Below are positions 44,701-46,843 of a stretch of DNA of 64,000 nucleotides, in pieces; within the stretch, counting starts at the first letter, position 1, and every line of letters starts with the position of its first letter. The notes beneath the pieces are model-generated. The model saw only the letters and a program-made list of their open reading frames with translations, searched no databases and was not told where the DNA came from. The position numbers and the translations under genes were made by a program. Source of the stretch: Nocardia takedensis NBRC 100417 (GTDB taxonomy: Bacteria; Actinomycetota; Actinomycetes; Mycobacteriales; Mycobacteriaceae); the NCBI RefSeq assembly GCF_000308695.1, contig NZ_BAGG01000266.1, positions 1 to 64,000 on the forward strand, given 5' to 3'.

Positions 44701-45175
44701 AGATGGCGGACTCGGTGTCGGGAGTAGGCACGGTGGTGTGGCGCCAATGCGGGCCCAGGCTGGTGCCGGTCCGGGCGTAGCGGATTCCGGTGTCGATCCG
44801 TTCGAGGACCACCCGACCCAGACCGTGGCTGTTCGGGTCGGTGGAGACCTCCACGACCCGAACGACTTCGGGTTCCTGATACGACAGCGGAGTGTTGATC
44901 AGCACGTCGTCGACCACGAGGCCGGTGATCGAGCCGACCTCGCGACCGCTTGCGCTGAGCGCGTGCTCTTCGATAGGTGTCAGGCGTCGACAATCCGTCG
45001 GCATTGTCGCCCAACCGAACTCGTGGCGTGCGCCGGTAGCGATCTCCTCCACGACCAGCGGGGCATCGATCCCGCGGGGCGGGCGCACGACCCGGACCAG
45101 CAGCGCGTGGTGCTGCCTGGCGATCACCAGTAGGTCGCCGGGCCGGGTCTGGGTCAGCGGTGGACGCTGGGCCAA
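17771..45175 (-). CDS. giant polyvalent protein: UvrD/FBH1-like helicase + DarB-like methylase-SNF2 helicase
   Basis: One uninterrupted frame encodes about 9,134 residues; the frame stays open to an ATG at 45937 (9,388 residues), but that extension overlaps a better gene. I propose TTG 45175. Order, numbered from there: an N-terminal module (PGDLLVIARQHHALL), Pro-rich linkers and many repeat modules; a UvrD/FBH1-like helicase at about 3718-4320 (GAGAGKTST, LDEGQD, GDQDQAIYGF, TAHKAKGLEW, YVAVTRAR); more repeats; an N6-adenine methylase at about 7358-7545 (EPGGGSGTF, NVPFG); an SNF2-type helicase at about 8120-8682 (GAGKTGTM, LLIDEFHRYKN, ELEQREGRIIRQ); then a coiled-coil tail. The C-terminal third matches the DarB family of antirestriction and conflict proteins. 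The helicase and methylase motifs look intact. A role in protecting or processing transferred DNA is inferred. Confidence 0.9.
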   Translation of the reverse strand: MAQRPPLTQTRPGDLLVIARQHHALLVRVVRPPRGIDAPLVVEEIATGARHEFGWATMPTDCRRLTPIEEHALSASGREVGSITGLVVDDVLINTPLSYQEPEVVRVVEVSTDPNSHGLGRVVLERIDTGIRYARTGTSLGPHWRHTTVPTPDTESAISTQKSTTSPSARPSPSTMPFAERSSEDITATEPIDEFEQHSLRSWRDLGASLFEPARMLQTPDLDRHPDVAEALTRTRSAKTADRIREAVLDGWFEASTKLTDPLWSTLRTTLAQDLEIVAAARSLGGDPETLSQTESFATLVTDKLARLPDTDLTAVAVRDAERRQRRTGAHRPEAGLVREIAEITVPHARLGWTTPFATDSEEDHATPPPDPTPVAHSDPADSRPHTDQLPEDQPRTDFASTASSTDVDDPRSTPAESEPHQSTFDATPQPSESQFHGDIDPAMPQRTQAAPPPLGPPPPPNHTPDPPPRTSVGPPEISAPLVADPPETAGSTAADPPVEDASFSEKVAATAETSPSTEPVVPHQQSAAQPTGPFRHASVWSRVSHPAPTLVPPELRQARTLVETARRNHWLATGRFLPDGDHAVTYVLTLSGHAAQGIQDLTLHWRHAGQDWQFQHAEFRDSHERTDRNGTDSPQVDLQSVSRVIDTPLVPLPGESTEPALDHLVATVVGASERLRARGLETYDQFQKRVAGPIEAEIVSVCDQLVAVGDVDAETSAQRVAHSVRTNLLVRRELTAAITDRVWIGKDFSDADLARIHHAVEEHTHDLYRPKIGIGEEGAARYTAETYVERNFDRSLRHHLWQAVAAHIATHRDEVLVSTAAQLNARRAARTAAVDTLLTEAVDTLLEEDPVTAQRLLEDAYRVDPTADYVAGLQQIIRDHYGSAADHSGTIVAAPIADPIVRAATAMGWHHVRLPDPTHAAVSVLRHRDLRGARHSIRLVFDDTARGLTYNSTASGASRLGGGSGQPFSVRPGALPLAQARRLLAQVAGRPITDATDDGPPVRLTDGQRRLLSALTDRQTLPVLAAALADPDAALPALLADQRFPPPPREAAQLHGWGPQVRVSADAGVLHLHNASEPASLTGRELAAFARAVPEAVRLRLDEHADLRVLGQILRHEVLELDDQTHTDGTEDTLAPDLLPGRATDPVSWETIRNELADAPAVHAAILRRPLPPHHLARVGAVREVVEELLAKSSLRSPSHSTAISDERARHSAYSTTQIIEQVTEVALRHRDRWWTPAITDPDARQRWRDWAAAMLADDPIIGSRAGLPLTDDHAIALDTITAVLLTQLPEQFPDLDVDPTEPATRAWLIGDIRITIAPAILPGPVTEDSWQSTVLGYHPPPRPGTVPSTAITVGADGSLRRHPSAPLEDWGTDYHAAMVEALHEAGRDDPVPDYARALHIQVTAIRADLAAYARPLLAADPRLHAAAATEKSPSVVNRHSRITPHTEAVVDAIDELRAELSTADPSLDARAQQVGIDVGAYLATEIVTAILDDLRTPPLGDLNSPDTHASAPAAHSRMTPPSTLFDHSLRFADNGESAGSPESGTPGTEELPDSTVVTDETTLLRAAAQRLLGTATFDTGVRDVFGRTADTAGTYVADTRLVDHLTARGLIDRDPDTGQLRCTPAGHTLGDALRSAATEPAVGDRVLDLRTGLIGVVGDHLALDDDLRWAEVVLDERDSTATRLQTLSPLDLAILEPAALSGTQARALYHRATSTAAGALAEVNSTITAAAPARESNDDETRTATDVPAAGRTQVPPHTPTSATPATQGAPEIASESTTPRKVPPQPRKGTAAAQLGMIAPYERFETFRGGWDGSNNITAGGRMYIVRQPRERGQKFGIFTAEAAVGEPVGVWTARALRGDDRPWERRAVRKLKSVEQPDQIMGVIRAHLATDAHTEALALNQPDALARARQELHEVLAHIRDQVGAERGHSTAEIVRAATDAIETGTYTPTDRDRLHARMRNHLPLDPIWEVRHAVDAVEEATVADNGNRAAALRQAATENYSLFGPPEHAAIDGSTRTAPPATQTATNDSTATSQPAAPQVDAGAVFEGLRAWPTPEHLPISSDADGEHLHLPPPPDAVKLAAAARARGMHGVVHTDGSTAARPAHFRARLVARTAHGIRRFDLRFDLQLDDSYTYNLAQSRAIDRPIADPPDPRARPAVRPGRLIHDRPAPPGPHTEVEYGPELDDIAHEIWELGRTNVYDQPEAPTPRPAAVSTSAQRSTLTDILTGLALAEPDLLGPRPDPGRAMGAFLFRRLRHYIDTPAAEVPGETTAAAHDVADQLLAAPGALDRLVTKLTAELSHSGPRQERHHLLLAAVSDGEDQALRRAVELGLDLATERVTVIDHDAVNPVYRIEAGGSTFLSTLSRVNGLHSVWLADELSPGWERTAKDTPVIGWPTCTADITALIRDHTTAADREARTVQHPPGHTLARSGREQPTATPSRPPERHHLATSIPSSPTTSRTDGSENVEPSSASSGAPAAQPPEPDASQSATTQQHLGGLSEDQRLLVFALGTDSVMTGLSDGTWQMLNSALITGDLRPEVTALRPHWRGLHYTTWIGTVGLRSPNGPYDLPADAAAATVTAGEFDAFARSLDSETRRQLADDTKPAAERDRQLHRALEIDQISPSVRIVPQAEAQAAPESPLNPPTAPPKPRPHLPNEHSGHESDDAGSTVIDRDGSQTPNPVSTTIQPDTSTVAPIAHQKDPRPAPKRRRRRVSAELTADQRLAIYAVSSIERVMRNDPRFWITHKFSTSGGPGTLTSRVTALRPHWHGLCYELRDKRIRIVSLNETRSVPPDAAAATVTITELVRFIEAGDPRIREQLTADSTPEADRKTLLRRFLGIDDITPSHQSGPERTTTPANPANTDDHPAPAPGPPTDPMQREGQEQQHPSPRGEAPSARPTAATAEPDRSSPNPPARNPHAGGLGEDERVALYALGAATMSAVLGPNSRTAIRRLYSHHTSEVLRGDVLELRPHWRGLYYEPRFDSIRLNALDGGPLPADAATVGLTESTIAQFQASLSNDLRRRLADTSLPEAERTQLLRQALALDPSTTGTDHYAPPANEPGVDDTEVTSPPLSSDTEPVRASGPYTPAHPELWRALGRELSANANRDPEDDQPSIDLHDITYHRAVLDRLAVEKPLINDERERAAANEHTRHTKAQLAAAERASAIFDAFSTQLSSVWVNLGPVTTDQLTDLVHRTAAAARRGADPLAGLAEELTRMAIPGLDNRAVVGAITTAAQQWRDNAGAQSVGERAWAIPVPDKPKASHGKAALAKWLAVARNTSTDDRQRAALQFAADALTKTQWSRGGGIIAQGRQLAELAPEMLSAYDNNRSTVDATISAIADLADELDRLGYGVMGVAMVKGNSPHLSGLLRDYARAYRDRRVDLDTADGPPIASPGLPLGLETASRIAAAGRAHGFVITTASASDTAGVRHIVRGRDPHRMEHEFELVWRVPEDHSRAVLLVTQSRSTLPAAPHSVESDPLPANILAALHARMAPATASTPPTVDDLQASAVHAAAATTLGDGLSLSLEGATDVHLSHQRAEHARISAELANSDTEALFERSLADGTRRRIASLAHRSSVQRSVRDLLEAATVSLGHLDDSQADALLMAVYEAAHASAHITADAANPLWESFFERLYHADLGTEHRRAWIEHTAHLREVGHAPPPIVAPEFGEQKRRVHPTQRSTPDHPKPHAPTTVSIPSPAEASPAVAVEGETFAPTAQQQAVYDHVLAGRDVKVQAGAGAGKTSTLEGLARRIGLADSTARIVYIAFNKSVQLEAVERMPANVESRTGHSIAYQWAPQYLRDRLDNKEVVRAPDEIARHLGITRPLPSGEPGPLSVPEQALAAIRTVDSFASSAEDHLGRSHLPARIQQMPESTGRQVLVHAERAWADLTAENGVLRLTNDHVRKAWALTRPDLTKPGSGLKRTATILFLDEGQDTAPVLARVVADQRMRKVLVGDQDQAIYGFTGAVDYLGTAPADIELPLTKSWRFGPEIADIGNRFLELLDSDKRVEGAGPASRITHPVATMADADAILVRSNGGALTQIARELEAGRTVGVPKGVKPELNALVNSARYLQEMDGYLLTMDRSAAVAGSSARLDAPNAPRAMHEDLAPYRSWSEVCDEAESGEDPKLTMLVNMVEHVGVDEIDRLVRQVREVTGNGLDKVAFRDTDRAMIAEGDTYPHRALLGRAGFDYRPHPEGRRHTSGKNKGAVRQVWIATGTTEQRNAARARVLTLAAPEVIVSTAHKAKGLEWDRVRIGDDFRGPTTDPDSGETRFPAPEELRLAYVAVTRARQVLDPGSLAYIFDYTTVNGGTPTPSARSLAATSPSAEPVSAASTRNIAGQDESPRPIHDAPASTSNIEALRDREQRAHDLMRTTPTPRVWLEGNAEPTIMWREAQLARLDAEIANADPPLAGQLLEERAAVREARDRLHLTNLVRTVVRESRKSFTRGHLDTSTSGVINQRLWDCASRTFADGNPNSERWAEFITPLGRLHHSDRDIWLTLGRRIIRTAAIAGAASSDSADIVNIGRFLDSVANTARANAALQAIISMRTHHVLTRYGATAARQALRDATNADPYSTHPTLLPVANLLRGSQAVTALLVAAVIDSTRTDPPIADDEHYQEWATTEILDVERERLESFNPDLDGRSVLTISRDGFDYTFTDDPVTAIAVHACGEEELDPLGEASSVEEAMAVLRIHHSGAAARLNPDHTATPAETATTPDISHAAQDHITPEPSARAEPPQPPGRDYSAVATAFALWSPGRVMTPAYDALRAIDADWLRSLLRHRGYWPIPIGGRDESWSHPDLAGEVVFVPAQLGHGEVSGVLADLAGGIFTTPDFRNRVDEKRWSHVVSDLIATARYSDLELSILRSVVEDNAHRHPRLPHLPDPAERLAKSHALAQLNGRHGLEPLRQVIETYLREHHDRIVDCSAEQAVARRHSRQRFAHSHRETAAEAFGESDFESALAHLDSAELVDPLWPGDGNTTYHQLRQRYSRTGRAAADTPPADTPSGDRGRAATPAQQRPPTPKSYDTTDPRDLLDTIDNAHDRGWSISYRWRHRRDNPAPRLKVVLHNPDGSAPVQINAVWSADPDGRGYTYDPERSSIHDPDGPHETVPLSEVNSVINARPVRARYDTDSAATHLTEQIITAARAADQLVLDLANALHSEKSAQTIVADFVHARLDTELTHAEGKRDTNRVDMILGLHEQIPVIGARIVDLLTPEAVALPSGEADVAAATATPQMSPPKAQAPSAEEASLALIELAEPLARRDPVLRALATSHLMQSGPDHDAPTQWPLARAALRDVYALLTTSHPGTALGDHLAHWKIDPVDHLAQKLLPRILTDLAGTADPWAEVMNSGPTTTDLRVISPTEIQVGTTDHAPIMLVNTGVGENHHHWTATTGAAEVTPASLSEAIDRARRNLLPIPTAPPPQLDPDLAPMDGLIASFERDLGGTSDRRTIEAGGHRYLIDTAVTASGPNFKLWTDTDNDDAAPLSGNQRRWLGQENSLSTALERIREDLHPIAEIEAHKEARRRTFEHESATAPMYLDRYGATVRLDLYEPVERYVGVHLRSPDDSIRQLVIGIGQHHYLVAQDASGRTYHLWQVEPIGDRWHARSGIGTTDDPAGIMSALRQLHRTQVIDIAYDTQRQRSRSAIAPTETQSSTHTDTPSTSGTATTARIVIAHTLQGTLVHGTSRTDLDLHQILLKHGFKFSKRIGPDGAWYLNRTWKHHTRSRRVQGLEVDLTRNEVSFRTQRTEYDPAAESSSDASGVAGPPPEPDRSSQPVQTIEQARDRATYRFEYVWRPITNPPQFARPPSVYLYEELDDMITRAERAGWRLTDDRSALPRRFTLRLRAKPPAKRHEFELVWTKVPGERRYRFQQDQSVSIGGEDVAEQIPARLGAVLSALNHRLPAPDAASAQHNQISDQIIDSAVAAAFDDEGLDQFLDYPTALFHDTVAARARHVITEHIRAQQTNAERNEDAPRIAVCRALLVDHLVLDDTALVVGEIRWRTAHLDSIGVDLPRSTIAVDTPTPPPNLRVLRDHERAAHRALVESDLSSPSEGSTPAQRARQYFTARVARLSAELEHSSPRAGRSRERIIAELAEIEALTAGFDAEQDRPITAATTTAIEAPNDGPEAADRLSAPVTPPRSTARPHPDNPSPARHSSDNPATAREQTRPVATAAPKALAPSDATEIAERARKSGWRVHEGPADPDRARDYFRLELEATTVRGHRRFTLRWRLTGGRPSFDRTRSLAAHLAEAGDDEGRRPTLDQVGIEVGFTAADITVLPSAAHDPTVAPVLATADVEALLGGRSAAPVPQSLATALAVEHATWSALTGGIDDEDWRAVLDTRRLFTEARIARLITELALDSQVWPRAGDREARLGELDRAREDYGAGLHELTGLDEADKQRLIAEIASVGLPHNNDPHHRGPEGLRALAHAELDALAAVRAAPDPENRSALIALQIRYSEARIAHLLAMADTPDHDNPLSDQHDAELRRTLADLGAQRAAERASWRTRDLVTSSGSIARSGDTDPRAILDALDRAIWSIADHPTAAGETRARLELDLFRLRVPDTERLDLLGQIDAFIRARALPARAPAHNEPTVTVPAIEGHSDEPTEERSREEAARLEGRIFQAAQSARPLVEIASSNNTYDQYLGVALDRARDVITSVLDDEFGTEPGWSPPDSWSQVAGRETLPALVQRVADAVWRTHNPVLENAESVGIEVIDELAPAWPEPAEPDRVAAMDLLTEYLTTTGTLARMSRTGDPEFYRTFAIPAATEIMRRWTAEQSTDTSAPGTENGIEDDVQRLREAVSVLVASEPSPVAIARSLALSVWQQVTGSELTGEVTDGLNGAFESFGGIADEYIDEDEDLRSAFEIWSVRRFFIVALPKPGSGVYEVLAFADPDEVPPGGEGDALDLTAGSASQIMDVIRAFQCEDAMEAAAEVGPRLEPPEASFVAEEASARGWRTKGDFRQLHPTDRRYELRIDSPQEMAVPVHYRLRFDLKGPFGPYVYNAARSSHTIGEVKTLGPSLDEVYAHIAPGRTRPPTPARSARAGDASADPAVASGSRSAVSDAHPAGTAPIELSALDRAIINVVTDDYASLFKGRGGAQAVAAYVADVAMRHLAPGRSLAAVEKVARARINERGSEIRMATQTQVAQRRRERAAHAERLRNVDAISAYRSGDFSRALLVIDQAELIDPLWIDDSGAGYDRLRNTILDAQAAALARDADEEVITYTAAAISHEERSDRPATSGTVDSIARNWVHPGIVTVPSGKRARARANMLAIELLARLDSEDRPADAEEAPQLAAWSGWGAVSDIFDSRKSDWNSDRDRLRGLLDPAAYEAAADSTLNSHYTDPSIAARIWAALQDAGFDGGRVLEPGGGSGTFVGLAPADAEMIVVENEPISAKLIHRLYPQALVRLEGFQHTHLPPCSVVATVGNVPFGNWEERDPTYNPRGHNVHNAFIIKSLHLTAPGGYVAVISSAWTMDAKDGLARADMLAEADFIGAVRLPGTAFTRVAGTPVVTDIIVLRKREAQPDGVEAPPQPADVLARNAEFLHSIDRDFIDTVTGENTKLAINSWFTSNPQHVLGEISAGQGMYRGGMLNVTHEDPTLLPGQVDDALRAIVRTAKGQQLGLTARSADLAELAQPQSGLLVRDPDQLLSHPIGMVRHREDAGFETATEYGTWEPVKVFKTRANETRQLLHLRDLAHQLTSTQRENGDARERAQARSRLNRAYDNYVSRYGPVNRFSWQEGRERSQAEHDKRYTDLEIKWRKKHSDDDDRAYTGALPAEVVEDIDEKAWTAAPRSKRRPHLEGAIGRDPTMASVLALEHFDERTGTALKSAIFSKDLVSAPRQITSTDNPAEALSISLGTGRGVDLHYIAELLGVDSESARKRLHGKVFNDPDAPDKLIPAPKYLSGDVRAKLTRARTAAVLDPAFAENAAALEAVLPPWREAARIKVRPGSAWIPVEDHTEFARQTFGLEEVKASRLSGIVRFESESKATAQERNWGTEDRSALELFEALCNSRQISVNHSKQQLADGAPLIDTKATAKAQAQADRIRAEFRRWLWADGQRRERLVNLFNTTLNCMVEPRHDGRSLIVPGLSSEITPYRYQLDGAARGINEPTTQLDHVVGAGKTGTMLMIAWLLRQYGLRNQPWLVVPNHIVEDVVEFSKTWFPTSIALSAPPGMDAAERRRFVAQTATSDWDFVIVAESTFERIGVKPARRARYINEQLATVDAKLEEADSGDDVPNRSVKDLVRAKKQLATRLEKLTEGAKDTGLTLEDSGMDYLLIDEFHRYKNKGRFSPVPEASLSPGSGRAENIAIALALLRDRAAAEALTRGRAPAIETMRIATAATGTRIANALVEEWVHQQYLRPDLLEERGIADVTDWVSVFTSLKSVVATNVSGTSVTAIEKIASYANLPQMLALTRVYTDVVTRSQVPAKLPALHGGERRVVAFDPSQEIKDFIADLDDRISELDPDKTWQDNPLKVLSDGRNAALDALLVGLDSELANTRAFNVAREMLTIYHANKDNRYRSVNGEPHPVPGALQIGFCDRGTPTGVAKDRSLYVTLKKLLVAGLPELGLDGMPENKIAFIHDFAKPSAKRQLSEDCKNGHISVLLGSTEKMGTGMNIQTRAIAEHHIDVPWRPDELEQREGRIIRQHNQNELVHILVYVAEGTIDAFMWSKVQLKAEFIEQARTGRADLDEIEQFDEGDIAQAAALTKAIATGDPRHVAIAELEQVVIRLGNLEEAHSDSVHRARTRIATLPSEIRQIKRLTDAATPHLAAAAAWGLNPGMISVGGQTYDDRGKANRALLTAARHAFFEADAAYKRNGITTGTRPIAIIDGHTVNATLDPVYNVLHFQIGDLPVSARIERENLFPQVKTADNNDPDKKNAAKPPNDADTARGLSARISNAYTKLDKKVIELRADLEQKDSELEYSRNIIGSTYEHADELVTAKVELTKLRLEVNAAQNSPEAVAARHARGERLLAKGRLPGWSRFLNPTEETVRRSSFATRDQYIAAARADMAERAALYAQDPDLLPVGNNDPSAQSPPPLPPATNIVIDAVAPDADPPPAPDSAAPKSNLAPAPTKAAANRDPAERRRSMARQPVPSATHGPRP
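19130..20815 (-). other. SNF2-type helicase domain of the giant protein
   Basis: The domain runs from YRYQLDGAARGI through Walker A VVGAGKTGTM (about 20720-20750) and the DEAD-box-like LLIDEFHRYKN (about 20236-20275) to motif VI (ELEQREGRIIRQHNQN, about 19145-19195). The STEKMGTGMNIQ stretch and the VPWRP before motif VI are typical of SNF2/DarB proteins. All core motifs needed for ATP hydrolysis are visible. Confidence 0.85.
22540..23100 (-). other. N6-adenine methylase domain of the giant protein
   Basis: It begins with the SHYTDPSIAARIW segment (equivalent to the AYYT of related methylases). SAM motif I VLEPGGGSGTF lies near 22985-23025 and motif IV NVPFG near 22815-22830, with the target loop HNVHNAFIIKSLHLTAPGGYVAV after it. 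It is directly upstream of the SNF2 helicase in the chain, as in phage P1 DarB and similar proteins. Confidence 0.85.
32215..34020 (-). other. UvrD/FBH1-like SF1 helicase domain of the giant protein
   Basis: A complete SF1 helicase runs from the Q-motif region (FAPTAQQQAVYDHV) and Walker A VQAGAGAGKTSTL (about 33905-33950) through FLDEGQD, GDQDQAIYGF, the TAHKAKGLEWDRV motif and LAYVAVTRAR (about 32270-32300). The order and the AFNKSVQLEA and RTGHSIAY stretches resemble FBH1-type UvrD-like helicases. It lies about 3,000 residues before the methylase/SNF2 part, flanked by repeat modules. Confidence 0.85.
36010..37670 (-). repeat. three tandem copies of a ~125-residue domain in the giant protein
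   Basis: Copies lie at about 37290-37670, 36630-37010 and 36010-36400, spaced about 215 codons apart by proline-rich linkers. Each begins D-[QE]-R-[LV]-x-[VI]-[FY]-A, has an L-R-P-H-W-[RH]-G-L-x-Y core and a P-A-D-A-A-A-x-V block, and ends with a leucine/arginine helix before a short acidic end (ALEID, LGIDD or ALALD). I do not recognise the domain. Confidence 0.8.
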
Positions 45176-45207
45176 CGCGCTGAACGACGACGGACCGGGT
45201 TGCGCTG

Positions 45208-45858
45208 CTAGGTCTGCTGGTGGCTGGCGGTCCGCAGTCGATGCTGGCGCTGTTGCTCGGCGGTGATCCCGTCGAGCAGTTCCTGATGAACTTGGAGCAG
45301 AAATGGATCCTCGATCGATTCGGGGATCGGTAGGTTCTCCATCCGACGCGCGGTCAGCAGGTGGGCCGCTGCCACCTTCGTGTGGATGTCGTGGCCGCGC
45401 CACAGCCGACGGGCCAGCCCGATCAGGTCCTCGTCGGGATCCTCCGACCACGGTGTCATCCAGCGCTGCATCGGCGACAACGCCTTCCACTGCGCGTCCA
45501 GGCGCGCCCCGATCATCCTCTCGCGCTCCTCCTGAGTCGGCTCCCCGTCCGGATCTCCTTCCGAGCCCAGGGACTCGAACCCGTCGTAGAGTTCGGCCAA
45601 TGCGAGCTCGATAGCCGACAGTCGGGAGTTGTTGACCAACCCGATCCTCTCTTGTTCGGTTGGCTCCCGGAGATGTTCCGCGCTGAACTGCGCCAAGTTG
45701 TGCACGACCAGTTTCCCAGTTGTCTCCTCGATCTGCGCCTGGACTTCCAGGGCGCGCTGCTCGAGGTACTCCTCGCGTCGACTCGGGGACCACTGCCTCG
45801 GCGTCTCGCCCTGATAGCGGATCCGAACGTGCCTCCGCAACCGGGAGAGGATGTCCAT
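45208..45858 (-). CDS. hypothetical protein upstream of the giant gene
   Basis: A 216-residue, acidic, helical protein starting MDILSRLRRHVRIRY, with a charged body (REEYLEQRALEVQAQIEE) and a Trp-rich centre (LSPMQRWMTPWSEDPDED). I chose the ATG at 45858. The frame stays open upstream, but those codons look non-coding. The stop at 45208 lies 33 bases before the proposed TTG start of the giant gene, so the two are probably co-transcribed. The giant gene's frame is also open across this whole gene. I judge this frame to be the coding one because its amino-acid composition is normal and the other is Gly/Arg/Pro-rich. Function unknown. Confidence 0.7.
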   Translation of the reverse strand: MDILSRLRRHVRIRYQGETPRQWSPSRREEYLEQRALEVQAQIEETTGKLVVHNLAQFSAEHLREPTEQERIGLVNNSRLSAIELALAELYDGFESLGSEGDPDGEPTQEERERMIGARLDAQWKALSPMQRWMTPWSEDPDEDLIGLARRLWRGHDIHTKVAAAHLLTARRMENLPIPESIEDPFLLQVHQELLDGITAEQQRQHRLRTASHQQT

Positions 45859-45956
45859 GGCCGGGCTCGCTTCCACTGAGAGGGACGGTGGATTCGGTGT
45901 CGTCCGCCAACGGTGACCCCTTGGCATCGTGAGGCACAGCCTCGCTGGTGTGGGCA

Positions 45957-46265
45957 TCACCGATCTCCTCTGAAACCGTCGTATACGAAGCAGGAACGGG
46001 ATGACAGGTTCAGTGATCCGCCATCCTCGGAATGACAAATGATTGGCGCTGCGTCCGCGGGAGAGGCGATCGGGCGGCGCAACAACTTCAGAATCATCAA
46101 CGCCTCATCCACCACCGACAACTCAGGTGATGGGGCTGCCTCGAAGGTAGCAGGCAGTAGCGAGCCGTGCCAGCGACCGTGCCTCAAAAGTCGATCCCGC
46201 TGGGATTCTCGGCCGCGCGCGAGATACGATCGCACCTCGCGGAGCCCGAACCTAGCGCCCGTCAT
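45957..46265 (-). CDS. hypothetical small protein
   Basis: A 102-codon frame whose ATG overlaps the stop of the upstream gene in an ATGA arrangement, a common operon signature in this window. The product begins MTGARFGLREVRSYLARG and has a mid segment with hydrophobic helix character (SVVDEALMILKLLRRPI). No domain is recognised. The gap to the next gene is 98 bases. The overlap is the main support. Confidence 0.45.
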   Translation of the reverse strand: MTGARFGLREVRSYLARGRESQRDRLLRHGRWHGSLLPATFEAAPSPELSVVDEALMILKLLRRPIASPADAAPIICHSEDGGSLNLSSRSCFVYDGFRGDR

Positions 46266-46729
46266 GAGCCGGCGGTCGACAACTTGACCAATCGCACGCG
46301 CCCACCTGTGAGTAGCGCGTCGACAGTCTCGTCGATGAATTTGTCTCGGCCGCGACCCCCGCGATGACCTAGAACAAGGTCGATTCCGGACTCCAGGAGT
46401 ACCTCTCGCGCTCGAACAGCTATAGCCGGGTAGTCCCTTGTCCGGTCGAGATCTGCGACGAGACGCAGTGTGGCCTCGCGAGGCACGTCTATGCCCGTGA
46501 CTGCCACGACGAACGCTTCGTTCACCCCGGCATGAGACAGTGCGGCACCCGCCGCATTTGCGATCGCGACGGCCCTCAAATACTCCTTGACAACGTCACG
46601 GCTGAACGCGGGTGCCACTCGAAACGCGATCTGTCGCACTGAAGTTCCCATCCGCAGTTCGTGCCTCATCGCCCGCGTCAACCGTTCACGCTGGTCGAGA
46701 AATCGATCCAGCTCCGCCTGGAGGTCCAT
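46262..46729 (-). CDS. hypothetical protein with possible HTH segment
   Basis: A 155-residue protein, first gene of the minus-strand cluster that leads to the giant gene. The N-terminal helix (LDRFLDQRERLTRAM) is followed by MGTSVRQIAFRVAPAFSRDVVKEYLRAV, which has the spacing of a helix-turn-helix. The C-terminal half (ATLRLVADLDRTRDYPAIAVRAREVLLESGIDLVLG) looks like a compact alpha/beta unit. It faces a GNAT gene across a 114-base gap holding a perfect 12-bp palindrome, so a regulatory role is plausible but not shown. Confidence 0.6.
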   Translation of the reverse strand: MDLQAELDRFLDQRERLTRAMRHELRMGTSVRQIAFRVAPAFSRDVVKEYLRAVAIANAAGAALSHAGVNEAFVVAVTGIDVPREATLRLVADLDRTRDYPAIAVRAREVLLESGIDLVLGHRGGRGRDKFIDETVDALLTGGRVRLVKLSTAGS

Positions 46730-46750
46730 GGAGTCAGCCTAAACGCATGA

Positions 46751-46762
46751 ACTGAATTCAGT
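46751..46762. promoter_or_regulatory. perfect 12-bp palindrome between divergent genes
   Basis: ACTGAATTCAGT is a perfect dyad 22 bases upstream of the minus-strand gene's ATG and 82 bases upstream of the plus-strand GNAT start. The position and symmetry suit an operator controlling one or both genes. TACTTT at 46771-46776 is a possible -10 for the plus-strand gene. Confidence 0.4.
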
Positions 46763-46843
46763 CCACAATCTACTTTGCTCGACGGCCCGACGGCGTGCCT
46801 CGGCGAACGCTCTGAGAACAGCGTCGAGCCCAGGAACTGGGCC

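Noticed and set aside
45178..45937. Upstream extension of the giant protein from ATG 45937
   Set aside because: It overlaps a gene with normal composition and reads as Gly/Arg/Pro filler.
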